From a marine actinobacterium MedAcidi-G2B (GTDB taxonomy: Bacteria > Actinomycetota > Acidimicrobiia > Acidimicrobiales > MedAcidi-G1): a DNA stretch of 49,719 bases. The notes below the pieces were generated by a model that saw only the letters and a program-made list of their open reading frames with translations, was not told where the DNA came from and ran no database searches. Numbering within the stretch: the first letter of the stretch is position 1; each line of letters begins with the position of its first letter. Below, piece by piece: positions 24,571 through 32,581 of this stretch. Where the stretch lies: the NCBI GenBank assembly GCA_000817115.1, contig JUEO01000008.1, positions 1-49,719 on the forward strand, in the 5' to 3' direction. Made by a program: the position numbers and the translations under genes.

Positions 24571-25275
24571 ATGACAGAAGAACAGCCAGAAGAAGAAATA
24601 ATTCTCGCAGATCTTTCTGATGAAGATCTCGTGGTCCAAATGCATGATGACCTCTACGACGGATTGGGAGAAGAAATTGTTGAAGGAACCAATATCTTGC
24701 TTGACCGCGGGTGGAGCCCTTCAGATGTGCTCAATGATGCTTTAGTTGAGGGCATGCGAATTGTTGGTATCGACTTTCGCGACGGTATTTTATTTGTTCC
24801 CGAGGTTCTTCTCTCCGCCAATGCAATGAAAGCCGGAATGGCGATTTTGCGTCCGCTACTAGCTGAGACTGGTGCAGAACCGGTTGGTAAAATTGTTATC
24901 GGAACAGTTAAAGGCGATATCCATGACATCGGAAAGAATTTAGTTGGAATGATGCTTGAGGGAGCCGGGTTTGAAGTCATTGATTTAGGAATCAACACTG
25001 ACGTTGAAGAATTCTTAGGAGCGCTCGACGAACATAAACCTGACCTTCTTGGAATGTCTGCCTTGTTAACCACCACAATGCCATACATGAAAGTTGTCAT
25101 TGACACTCTTATTGAGAAAAGCCTCCGAGAAGAATATATGGTCATCGTCGGAGGCGCTCCCCTTAATGAAGAATTCGGGGAGGCCATCGGCGCAGATGCG
25201 TACTGCCGTGATGCTGCTGTAGCTGCTGAAACAGCGCAGCGTCTAGTAGCAGAACGACGTACCTCTGCCGCCTGA
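24571..25275 (+). CDS. Corrinoid (B12-binding) methyl carrier protein, MtbC/MttC-type
   Basis: 234 residues from the ATG at 24571, which has GAGGGGGATTG upstream; an in-frame TTG at 24553 is less likely. A four-helix cap domain (about 20-100, with FVPEVLLSANAMKAGM) is followed by the Rossmann B12 domain with D116-I-H118-D-I-G121 (GDIHDIGKN), where H118 is the lower axial cobalt ligand, then a conserved MSALLTTTMPYMK and VGGAPL. Carries the methyl group as methyl-Co(III) between MttB and the THF methyltransferase. Odd: the first 30 residues are strongly acidic (8 of the first 20 are D/E). First gene of the six-gene methyl-transfer operon. Confidence 0.93.
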   Translation: MTEEQPEEEIILADLSDEDLVVQMHDDLYDGLGEEIVEGTNILLDRGWSPSDVLNDALVEGMRIVGIDFRDGILFVPEVLLSANAMKAGMAILRPLLAETGAEPVGKIVIGTVKGDIHDIGKNLVGMMLEGAGFEVIDLGINTDVEEFLGALDEHKPDLLGMSALLTTTMPYMKVVIDTLIEKSLREEYMVIVGGAPLNEEFGEAIGADAYCRDAAVAAETAQRLVAERRTSAA

Positions 25276-25285
25276 CTAAATTCAA

Positions 25286-25936
25286 ATGGGTTCAGAAACT
25301 ATGCCAGAATCTGATGCCTTATCCCGAACTCTTGTAGTTGCTTGTGGAGCACTAGCAAGAGAACTCATTGAGTTAACAAAAATAAATGGTCTAGAAGCTA
25401 TTGATATTGAGTACCTCCCCGCTTCTTACCACAACTCACCTGAGTTAATTCCTGAAGCAGTAAGACAACGTGTCGTACAATCCAAAAGCAAATACGAAAA
25501 CATATATGTCGGCTACGCCGACTGTGGGACTGGCGGCCTTCTAGACAAAGTTTGCGAAGAGCTCCAAGTTGAACGTCTTCCAGGAGCTCATTGCTATGAA
25601 TTCTTCGCCGGAAGTGAGCGTTTTGCTGAAATACAAGATGCGGAAATTGGAACCTTTTACCTCACGGACTATCTAACACGACATTTTGACCGCCTCGTGA
25701 TTCAAGCGCTTTGGCTTGACCGTCACCCCGAACTACTTAAAGACTACTTTGGGGCCTACACGCGTCTCGTTTACTTAGCTCAAACTAACGACCCCGAAAT
25801 TGAACAGAAAGCACGTGATGCTGCAGAGCGTCTTGGACTCAAATTTGAAATCTTTCATACCGGCTATGGAGATCTGGGATCAAACATCATCAATCTTGGG
25901 CCTTCTCCTAAACAAAAACTAACTGAAATTTCTTAA
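25286..25936 (+). CDS. DUF1638 family protein, associated with corrinoid methyltransferases
   Basis: 216 residues. DUF1638 hallmarks: VACGALARELIEL near the start, IDIEYLPASYHNSPELIPEAV, the Cys-containing YVGYADCGTGGLLDKV, and GAHCYEFFAG. The conserved cysteines and His (C in VACGAL, C in YADCGTGG, H-C in AHCYEFF) could bind a metal or cofactor. The domain is repeatedly found beside MttB-type genes, but its role is not established. An assembly, cobalamin-handling or accessory function is inference. It starts 10 bases after the corrinoid gene; a second ATG five codons in is an alternative start. Cytosolic, no signal peptide. Confidence 0.85.
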   Translation: MGSETMPESDALSRTLVVACGALARELIELTKINGLEAIDIEYLPASYHNSPELIPEAVRQRVVQSKSKYENIYVGYADCGTGGLLDKVCEELQVERLPGAHCYEFFAGSERFAEIQDAEIGTFYLTDYLTRHFDRLVIQALWLDRHPELLKDYFGAYTRLVYLAQTNDPEIEQKARDAAERLGLKFEIFHTGYGDLGSNIINLGPSPKQKLTEIS

Positions 25937-25937
25937 T

Positions 25938-26249
25938 ATGGCTTCTTCACTAATCACGATCTATTGGCGTGACATCCCTGCCCAAATAACAGCCCAAAGT
26001 GGAAGAGTTCGGGAGAAGGCATTACTGGACCCACGCTTCCAACTAGCGATTGATCAAGCTGCTATGGTCGCTGGATTGTCTTCAACAGATGATTACGTAA
26101 GACAGTGGCGAAGGGAAACACAAGACTGTGGAACTGATCTAGCTGCAGTAGTGGCGGAAGAACTTAAAAAAATTGAAGCCTCTTATCCGCCTGAACGCGT
26201 GAAAAATCTCGTACGCTCCGGGGGCGTCGAATCATCAGACGACGAATAG
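25938..26249 (+). CDS. PF13769-type small conserved protein (annotated 'virulence factor' in the family)
   Basis: 103 residues, starting 1 base after the DUF1638 stop. The sequence YWRDIPAQITAQSG...LDPRFQLAIDQAAMVAGLSSTDDYVRQWRRE matches the small family often labelled virulence factor, a name that has nothing to do with its context. It regularly sits beside DUF1638 and MttB genes in methylamine/betaine clusters. The conserved W-R-D-I-P opening and the paired W/R residues in QWRRE suggest a protein-binding helix bundle. The tail is acidic (ESSDDE). No catalytic motif is visible. Probable accessory factor of the methyl-transfer complex, by association only. Confidence 0.75.
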   Translation: MASSLITIYWRDIPAQITAQSGRVREKALLDPRFQLAIDQAAMVAGLSSTDDYVRQWRRETQDCGTDLAAVVAEELKKIEASYPPERVKNLVRSGGVESSDDE

Positions 26250-26265
26250 TCATTAGGAGAAAGCA

Positions 26266-27159
26266 ATGACCGACACCCTTTTAAGCTCCGCAACTAAAGA
26301 ACTAACGATCGGATTTGGCCGCCCATTTGTCATGATTGGTGAACGTATAAATCCCACTGGGCGAAAGTTGCTCGCTGAAGAAATGAAAGCTGGTGACTTT
26401 AGCCGTGTTGAAGCTGATGCAATTGCTCAAGTAGAAGCAGGAGCACAAATGTTAGATGTAAATGCTGGAATCCCTCTAGCAGATGAGCCAGCCTTACTCT
26501 CCAAATCAATTGAACTAGTCCAATCAGTTACAGACGTTCCATTATCTATTGATTCTTCAATTATTGAAGCTTTAGAAGCCGGGTTATCTGTCTACAAAGG
26601 CAAGGCTTTAGTTAATTCAGTTACCGGAGAGGAAGCAGTAATGGAGAGGGTTCTCCCACTTGTCGCTAAGCATGGCGCTGCAGTGGTAGCTATATCTAAT
26701 GATGACACCGGTATTTCTGAAGATCCAAATGTTCGATTTGAAGTTGCCCAACGTATTGTCCAACGAGCCTCTGACTATGGAATTCCCGTTGAAGACGTAG
26801 TAGTGGATCCACTAGTAATGCCGATCGGAGCGATGGGTACCGCGGGCCAACAGGTATTTGCTTTGGTTCGTCGCTTGCGCGATGAGTTAAAAGTAAACAC
26901 CACATGTGGAGCATCAAATATAAGTTTTGGTTTACCAAATCGTCATTCAGTAACTGGCACTTTCATCGCCATGGCAATAAGCCATGGCATGACTTCCGCA
27001 ATTATGAATCCTCTTCATGAAGAAGTTAAGACTGCTATTCAAGGCGCAGACGTTCTTATTGGGGCTGATACCGATTGCGCACAGTGGATTAAAGACAACA
27101 GAGACCCTTCTTCTCCCACACGCGAGCGACGTGGCGGGCGTCGTCGTCCAAGTAACTAG
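26266..27159 (+). CDS. Methyltetrahydrofolate:corrinoid methyltransferase (MtrH/MtgA-like pterin-binding protein)
   Basis: 297 residues with AGGAGAAAGC before the ATG. TIM-barrel pterin-binding domain: MIGERINPTGRK (about 22-34), MLDVNAGIP (Asp and Asn pterin contacts), PLSIDSS, ALVNSVTGEE, VVAISNDDTG, VVVDPLVMP and TTCGASNISFGLPNR. This is the AcsE/MtrH/MtgA group, which moves methyl between corrinoid protein and THF. In the catabolic direction it would yield methyl-THF from methyl-corrinoid. The Arg-rich tail RERRGGRRR after residue 285 is unusual and is mirrored in two neighbours. Next to the RACE and MttB genes, this assignment is firm. Homocysteine transfer is less likely as there is no MetH domain. 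Confidence 0.9.
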   Translation: MTDTLLSSATKELTIGFGRPFVMIGERINPTGRKLLAEEMKAGDFSRVEADAIAQVEAGAQMLDVNAGIPLADEPALLSKSIELVQSVTDVPLSIDSSIIEALEAGLSVYKGKALVNSVTGEEAVMERVLPLVAKHGAAVVAISNDDTGISEDPNVRFEVAQRIVQRASDYGIPVEDVVVDPLVMPIGAMGTAGQQVFALVRRLRDELKVNTTCGASNISFGLPNRHSVTGTFIAMAISHGMTSAIMNPLHEEVKTAIQGADVLIGADTDCAQWIKDNRDPSSPTRERRGGRRRPSN

Positions 27160-27189
27160 TCCATGACGCGATCATGACCAATCCATCCG

Positions 27190-29211
27190 ATGAGTGAAGA
27201 GAATCTTGTCGTTTTTACACCCTCTGGGTTAAGGGGTGAATTCGCAGATGGCATGACTGTTCTTGATGCAGCAAGGCAACTCGGTGTTGACCTTGATTCT
27301 GTCTGTGGCGGACGAGGAATTTGTGGCCGATGCCAGGTTCAACCGATGTTTGGGGAATTTGCCAAACATGCCATCTCTTCTGAACAGAGCGCATTATCTC
27401 CATCGGGAGGCAAAGAGTCCTCTTATAAAGGGAGACGCCCACTCGGAGAAACCAATCGATTAGGCTGTTCCGCTATTATTTATGGCGATGTAGTCATTGA
27501 TGTGCCAGAAGAAAGCCAGGTACACCGCCAGGTAATCCGTAAAGACATTGATTTAGGAGAAATCACCCTTGACCCTGTTTTTAAGCTATGCCTCATTGAA
27601 TTAGAAGCAGTTGAAACCTCTAATTTGGAAGAAAAAATTCTTGAGGCTTTGGCCACCCAATGGGGATTAGAGAATTTAACCCTAGATGTAGAGACAGCGC
27701 TAATTAGTCATGACCACTTAGATGACTTAAAAACCTTGACCGTAGGTATTCGTGATATGGAAAAAGTTGTCTCTATCTGTCCTGGATTACAAGAACGTGT
27801 CTTAGGAGTAGGTGTTGATGTGGGGTCAACGACTATTGCTGGACATCTTTGTGACCTAACCTCCGGAGCTGTTCTAGCCACAGCGGGAGTGATGAACCCG
27901 CAAATACGTTTTGGCGAAGATTTAATGAGTCGAGTTTCCTACGCAATGATGAACCCGGGTGGAGAAGTTGAAATGACTGAGGCTGTTCGTGAAGCTTTAG
28001 ATTCTTTAATCCAAGAACTGTGCGAAGAATCTGGAGCGAAAAAAGAAGAAGTCCTGGAAATCACTATTGTGGGCAATCCAGTCATGCACCATCTTTTCCT
28101 CGGTCTTGACCCGATACCACTTGGACAGGCTCCATTTGTTCTTGGACTTAAAGATGCCGCAGACTTCTCAGCAAGTGAACTAGATCTTTCTTGCCATCCC
28201 GCATCTCGCGTTCATGTTCTTCCGTGTATTGCTGGGCATGTTGGAGCCGATACAGCAGCAGTAGTGCTAGCAACCCACTTACAAGACTACGAACAAGATG
28301 AAGTGATTGCCGTTGTTGATGTGGGGACAAACGCTGAAATTGTGCTTTCAGGGAAAAACCGTATTCTGGCTGCTTCTAGTCCAACAGGCCCTGCATTTGA
28401 AGGAGCTCAAATCAGCGCTGGGCAAAGAGCAACTCCAGGCGCAATTGAAAGAGTCCGAATAGACCCAGAAACTGGGGAACCTCGCATCAAAGTATTAGGA
28501 ATTGATAAGTGGTCAAACGAAGAAGGATTTACTGAAGATGTCTCGGCTACAGGAGTAACTGGAATTTGTGGATCAGGAATTATTGAAGTTGTCGCAGAAA
28601 TGTACCTTGCCGGGCTGATAAGTCAGGATGGAATTATAGGAGGGCCAGGATCTTTATCTTCGCCTCGGTTGCAACCCAATGAAAGAACTGTCCAATATCT
28701 CCTCTACGAGTCAGATGAGAATGACTCTTCTATTTTTATTACCCAAAATGACATTCGCGCTATTCAACTCGCTAAGGCTGCTCTTTACGCTGGCATTCGC
28801 TTACTCATGGACCATCTTGAAATTAAAAAAGTTGACCATATACATCTTGCTGGAGCATTTGGTAGTCATATAGACACGGTTCATGCAACTGTTTTAGGTT
28901 TGATTCCTGACTGTAATCAAGATCACGTTAAAGCTGTTGGTAATGCCGCAGGAACCGGCGCCGTTATTGCCCTACTCTCAGGCCAAGCTCGAAAAGAGAT
29001 TCAAGTCATTGTTGATGAGATCGAAAAAGTTGAAACCGCTATTGAACCCGACTTTCAAAAACATTTTGTTGAAGCCATGGCAATACCTCATCTATCTGCC
29101 GAGTATCCAGAACTGTCAAAAGTGGTTACATTGCCAGAGAGAGAAATAAAATCTTCAGAGAGCCAAAGCCCGAGACGGCGGCGTAACCGCAGTACTCGTG
29201 AAAGGAACTAA
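27190..29211 (+). CDS. RACE-type ATP-dependent reductive activator of corrinoid protein (ASKHA ferredoxin)
   Basis: 673 residues. The N-terminal [2Fe-2S] domain has C39, C45, C48 and C93. A linker and the ASKHA domain follow: VGVDVGSTTIAGHLCD (phosphate-1), VVDVGTNAEIVLSG (phosphate-2), GICGSGIIEVVAEMY, and HLAGAFGSHID (C-terminal DUF4445). Such proteins reduce inactive Co(II) corrinoid to Co(I) using ATP and a low-potential electron, replacing the RamA [4Fe-4S] type. It is required because Co(I) is oxidised during turnover, more often in oxic cells. The C-terminus is Arg-rich (SPRRRRNRSTRERN). It ends 3 bases before the mttB start, whose ribosome site (AAAGGAACT) lies in this coding end. Confidence 0.92.
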   Translation: MSEENLVVFTPSGLRGEFADGMTVLDAARQLGVDLDSVCGGRGICGRCQVQPMFGEFAKHAISSEQSALSPSGGKESSYKGRRPLGETNRLGCSAIIYGDVVIDVPEESQVHRQVIRKDIDLGEITLDPVFKLCLIELEAVETSNLEEKILEALATQWGLENLTLDVETALISHDHLDDLKTLTVGIRDMEKVVSICPGLQERVLGVGVDVGSTTIAGHLCDLTSGAVLATAGVMNPQIRFGEDLMSRVSYAMMNPGGEVEMTEAVREALDSLIQELCEESGAKKEEVLEITIVGNPVMHHLFLGLDPIPLGQAPFVLGLKDAADFSASELDLSCHPASRVHVLPCIAGHVGADTAAVVLATHLQDYEQDEVIAVVDVGTNAEIVLSGKNRILAASSPTGPAFEGAQISAGQRATPGAIERVRIDPETGEPRIKVLGIDKWSNEEGFTEDVSATGVTGICGSGIIEVVAEMYLAGLISQDGIIGGPGSLSSPRLQPNERTVQYLLYESDENDSSIFITQNDIRAIQLAKAALYAGIRLLMDHLEIKKVDHIHLAGAFGSHIDTVHATVLGLIPDCNQDHVKAVGNAAGTGAVIALLSGQARKEIQVIVDEIEKVETAIEPDFQKHFVEAMAIPHLSAEYPELSKVVTLPEREIKSSESQSPRRRRNRSTRERN

Positions 29212-29214
29212 ACA

Positions 29215-30753
29215 ATGAGTGATACTCCTAGGCGCAGATCAGGAGGTCGTTCTGCCCGACAGTCAATTCGAAAGAACACCGCTGAGGAAACTAGTCCTTA
29301 CCTAACGCGATCTATAAACCCGATGGAAGTTGTCTCTGAAGAAGGCTTGTCCGCCATTGAGTACAATGCTGACACGATTTTGGAAGAAATCGGGATGAAT
29401 TTCAGCGACTACCCATCAGCTTTAGACCTATTAAAAAATGCTGGAGCTGAAATTGACGGGGAACGAGTCCGTTTCCCACGCGGTATGTGTCGTGAAATTG
29501 TCACTAGTTCTGCTCCTGCCACATACACCCACCATGCTAGAAACCCAAGTAGATCTGTGGAAATAGGTGGGAGTTCGATGGTGTTCGTCCCTGCTTATGG
29601 GCCTCCTTTTGTTCGAGATCTTGACAATGGTCGAAGATATGCAACGATTGAAGACTTCAATAACTTCGTCAAATTGGCCTATATGAATCCTCATATGCAT
29701 TTGTCAGGCGGCACTGTTTGTGAGCCAGTTGATGTGCCGGTATCTCATCGTCATCTTGACATGATTTATGCTCACCTCCGGTATAGCGATAAACCATTTA
29801 TGGGTTCTGTTACCGCGGCAGAACGATCACAAGACTCTATAGATATGGCCAAAATAGTTTTTGGTGATCAATTTGTCGAAGAGAACACTGTGATGACAAG
29901 CCTAATAAATGCTAATTCTCCTATGGCATGGGACGCCACAATGCTTGGTGCAGCTGAAACCTATGCCAAGAGTATGCAAGCAACCATGATTAGTCCATTT
30001 ATTCTCGCTGGAGCCATGGCTCCCGTAACCGTTGCTGGAGTAGCCGCACAAACCTTAGCGGAGGCTCTTGCCGGCATGACTTTCGTTCAGCTCGTCAGAC
30101 CAGGCGCTCCAGTAATTTTTGGGTCCTTTGCATCTTCTATGTCAATGCAAACTGGGGCTCCTACTTTTGGAACTCCGGAACCTGCACTAGTGCTGTACAC
30201 GGTGGCCGCATTAGCAAGACGCTTGGGAGTCCCCTTTAGGTCAGGCGGAAATCTATGTGCTTCAAAAATTCCTGATGCTCAGGCTGCTGCTGAAAGTATG
30301 TCAACCATGCTTCCAGCAGTGAACGCTGGAGCTAACTTCATACTGCACTCCGCAGGATGGCTTGAAGGCGGGCTAACAATGGGATATGAAAAATTTATTA
30401 TTGATGCCGATCAGTGCGGGCTCTTAGCAAAATTTGTTTCTGGAGTTGACCTTTCTGAAAACGGGCAAGCTATGGATGCCATACGTGAAACTGGGCCTGG
30501 GCAACATTTCTTAGGAGCAGCGCACACCTACAGTAATTTTGAGACTGCCTTCGCTCGGTCAGAACTTGCAAACAATGACAGTTTTGAGCAGTGGGAAGAA
30601 GACGGCAGTCTTGACATCGTGCAACGAGCCAACAAAGTTTGGAAAGAAACACTGGCGGCTTACCAAGCTCCCGAGATGGATCCAGAAATCGACCAAAAAC
30701 TTCTTGATTTCATGGCTACTCGTAAGAAAGAAATCCCTGATGCCTTTGAATAA
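29215..30753 (+). CDS. mttB: MttB-superfamily methylamine/betaine:corrinoid methyltransferase without pyrrolysine
   Basis: 512 residues with no in-frame TAG, so it belongs to the non-pyrrolysine group that includes glycine betaine methyltransferase MtgB and carnitine demethylase MtcB. TIM-barrel landmarks: GSSMVFVPAYGPPFVRD, MHLSGGTVCEP, KPFMGSVTAAERS, NANSPMAWD, LAGAMAPVTVAGVAAQ, GSFASSMSMQTGAPTFGTPE and PFRSGGNLCASK. The N-terminal 20 residues are Arg-rich (TPRRRSGGRSARQ). It transfers a methyl from a quaternary amine to Co(I). Since the operon next door makes a glycine betaine unit and a DMGDH is present, glycine betaine is the favoured substrate (inference). Carnitine, gamma-butyrobetaine or proline betaine are alternatives. 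Confidence 0.9.
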   Translation: MSDTPRRRSGGRSARQSIRKNTAEETSPYLTRSINPMEVVSEEGLSAIEYNADTILEEIGMNFSDYPSALDLLKNAGAEIDGERVRFPRGMCREIVTSSAPATYTHHARNPSRSVEIGGSSMVFVPAYGPPFVRDLDNGRRYATIEDFNNFVKLAYMNPHMHLSGGTVCEPVDVPVSHRHLDMIYAHLRYSDKPFMGSVTAAERSQDSIDMAKIVFGDQFVEENTVMTSLINANSPMAWDATMLGAAETYAKSMQATMISPFILAGAMAPVTVAGVAAQTLAEALAGMTFVQLVRPGAPVIFGSFASSMSMQTGAPTFGTPEPALVLYTVAALARRLGVPFRSGGNLCASKIPDAQAAAESMSTMLPAVNAGANFILHSAGWLEGGLTMGYEKFIIDADQCGLLAKFVSGVDLSENGQAMDAIRETGPGQHFLGAAHTYSNFETAFARSELANNDSFEQWEEDGSLDIVQRANKVWKETLAAYQAPEMDPEIDQKLLDFMATRKKEIPDAFE

Positions 30754-30802
30754 AGAGTTTCCCACTATGTGGAAAGCCTATCCCACATGGTAGGAAACTC
30801 TT
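30753..30802 (+). terminator. Long imperfect hairpin at the mttB stop, with two operator-like motifs
   Basis: Outer arms AAGAGTTTCC and GGAAACTCTT are exact complements, then one mismatch, then nine more pairs (ACTATGTGG with CCACATGGT, one G-T) around a 10-base loop. The hairpin starts at the last base of the stop codon. There is no T-run, so it may be a processing or attenuation element that reduces readthrough into fhs, 70 bases on. It also holds two copies of CCCAC-N3-GTGGG-like sequence (30761-30773 and 30782-30794), so a double operator is equally possible. Confidence 0.5.
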
Positions 30803-30872
30803 AGTAGTTGTAAATAAACTAAATACGTCTTACAAATAAAATACTGCCTAACACCACCTCGGAGAATGAACT

Positions 30873-32570
30873 GTGTCGTTCCCTTCTGATTTAGAAATAG
30901 CCCGATCTGCAAACTTACGACCGTTAAATGAAGTCGCTACCGATGCAGGAATTCCTTCTGAGTATCTTGAACTTTATGGTGAGGGTGCCGCCAAGATAAA
31001 ACTCGAAGCAATAGATGCAATGCGTAACCGCGATAAAGCGCGATATGTCGTAGTTTCAGCTATTACTCCAACCCCACTAGGTGAAGGAAAGACAACAACT
31101 GTTGTCGGGTTAGGTCAAGGGTTCAGCCATATTGGAAAAAAAGCAACGATAGCCATACGCCAACCATCAATGGGTCCGACTTTCGGCATTAAGGGAGGTG
31201 CCGCTGGAGGTGGCTACAGCCAAGTTGTACCAATGGACTTGCTTAATCTGCATTTAACTGGAGATATGCATGCTGTTACTGCAGCACACAATATGTGTTC
31301 AGCGATGCTTGATGCACATTTATTTCATGGAAACGAACGCAACTTAGACCTCAATAATATTACTTGGCGAAGAGTGCTTGATATCAACGAGCGCGCTCTT
31401 CGAAATGTCATTGTCGGCTTAGGCGGTCGGCTTGACGGAGTACCTAGAGAAACTGGTTTCGATATCACCGCTGCTTCTGAGGTTATGGCCGCCCTTGCTC
31501 TTTGCACATCTCTCCAAGACTTAAGAGCCCGAATGGGGAAAATTGTTGTGGGCTACGATAAGTCAGGCAGTCCAGTAACCGCCGAAGATCTTGAAGTTGC
31601 CGGCGCCATGACAGTCCTGTTACGTGAAGCAATAAAACCTAACCTGATGCAGACCCTTGAGGGAACCCCAGCTTTAGTTCATTGTGGTCCTTTTGGCAAC
31701 ATTGCTACTGGAAATTCTTCAATTGTGGCTGACCAGATCGGCATCCATACCGGAGATTTCCTCCTAACCGAAGCTGGCTTTGGAGCAGACATGGGGGCCG
31801 AACGGTTCTTCAATATCAAGTGCCGATACTCTGGTATAAGCCCAGATGCTGCAGTTCTTGTGGCAACCGTGCGTGGTCTTAAAGCCCATTCCGGTAACCA
31901 TAAAATCATTGCGGGTAAGCCTTTGCCGGATGCAATCCTTAAAGAAAACCCAGATGAAGTGCACGAAGGTGGAGCAAACCTCCGTAAGCAATTGGAAAAC
32001 ATGCAAATCCATGGTGTCTCTCCAGTCGTTGCCGTCAACGTATTTCCAGGCGACCATGATGGAGATATCAAAGCGATTGAAGAAATCGCTGAGGAATATG
32101 GTGCTCGAGTAGCCACTACCACTCACTTTTCAGAAGGCGGAAAAGGAGCGGCACCACTCGCCGAAGCAATCGCTGAGGCTGCAGAAGAACCTTCTGAATT
32201 TAAAGTTCTCTACCCAGACGAGATGCCTCTAAGGGAAAAAGTCCAAACGATTGCGCAAAAAATATACGGCGCAGACGGAGTCGAGTTTTCAACTCAGGCT
32301 AATAAACAGATTGACACCTACGAGGCAAACGGATTTGGAAACCTTCCAATTTGTATAGCTAAAACCCATCTCTCAATAAGTTCGAATGCCTCGCTGAAAG
32401 GTGCCCCTACAGGATGGACTCTTCCCGTTAGAGAGGTTCGCGCTTCAGTCGGAGCAGGTTTCGTTTACCCAATCTGTGGAGACATGAGGACCATGCCAGG
32501 ATTAGGAGCAAACCCTGCAGCCGCTTCGATTGATATTGACGAATCTGGCGAAATAGTCGGACTCAGTTAG
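30873..32570 (+). CDS. fhs: Formate-tetrahydrofolate ligase
   Basis: 565 residues from GTG, with GGAGAATGA upstream. The P-loop-like TPTPLGEGKTTT (65-76) binds ATP and formyl phosphate. Also present are IRQPSMGPTFGIKGGAAGGGYSQV, the folate/cation segment DMHAVTAAHN, FVYPICGDMRTMPGLGANPAA at the C-terminus, and GVPRETGFDITAASEVMAAL. The length is typical. Reaction: formate + ATP + THF to formyl-THF; run in reverse it makes ATP and formate from formyl-THF, which suits methyl-group oxidation feeding the formate dehydrogenase at 6223-10782. It is separated from mttB by a 119-base gap with a hairpin and is followed by a metF-like gene 11 bases later. Confidence 0.95.
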   Translation: MSFPSDLEIARSANLRPLNEVATDAGIPSEYLELYGEGAAKIKLEAIDAMRNRDKARYVVVSAITPTPLGEGKTTTVVGLGQGFSHIGKKATIAIRQPSMGPTFGIKGGAAGGGYSQVVPMDLLNLHLTGDMHAVTAAHNMCSAMLDAHLFHGNERNLDLNNITWRRVLDINERALRNVIVGLGGRLDGVPRETGFDITAASEVMAALALCTSLQDLRARMGKIVVGYDKSGSPVTAEDLEVAGAMTVLLREAIKPNLMQTLEGTPALVHCGPFGNIATGNSSIVADQIGIHTGDFLLTEAGFGADMGAERFFNIKCRYSGISPDAAVLVATVRGLKAHSGNHKIIAGKPLPDAILKENPDEVHEGGANLRKQLENMQIHGVSPVVAVNVFPGDHDGDIKAIEEIAEEYGARVATTTHFSEGGKGAAPLAEAIAEAAEEPSEFKVLYPDEMPLREKVQTIAQKIYGADGVEFSTQANKQIDTYEANGFGNLPICIAKTHLSISSNASLKGAPTGWTLPVREVRASVGAGFVYPICGDMRTMPGLGANPAAASIDIDESGEIVGLS

Positions 32571-32581
32571 GAGTCATTGTT

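Noticed and set aside
29215-30753. Pyrrolysine-containing MttB
   Set aside because: There is no in-frame TAG in the gene and no pyl gene nearby, so it belongs to the non-pyrrolysine branch.
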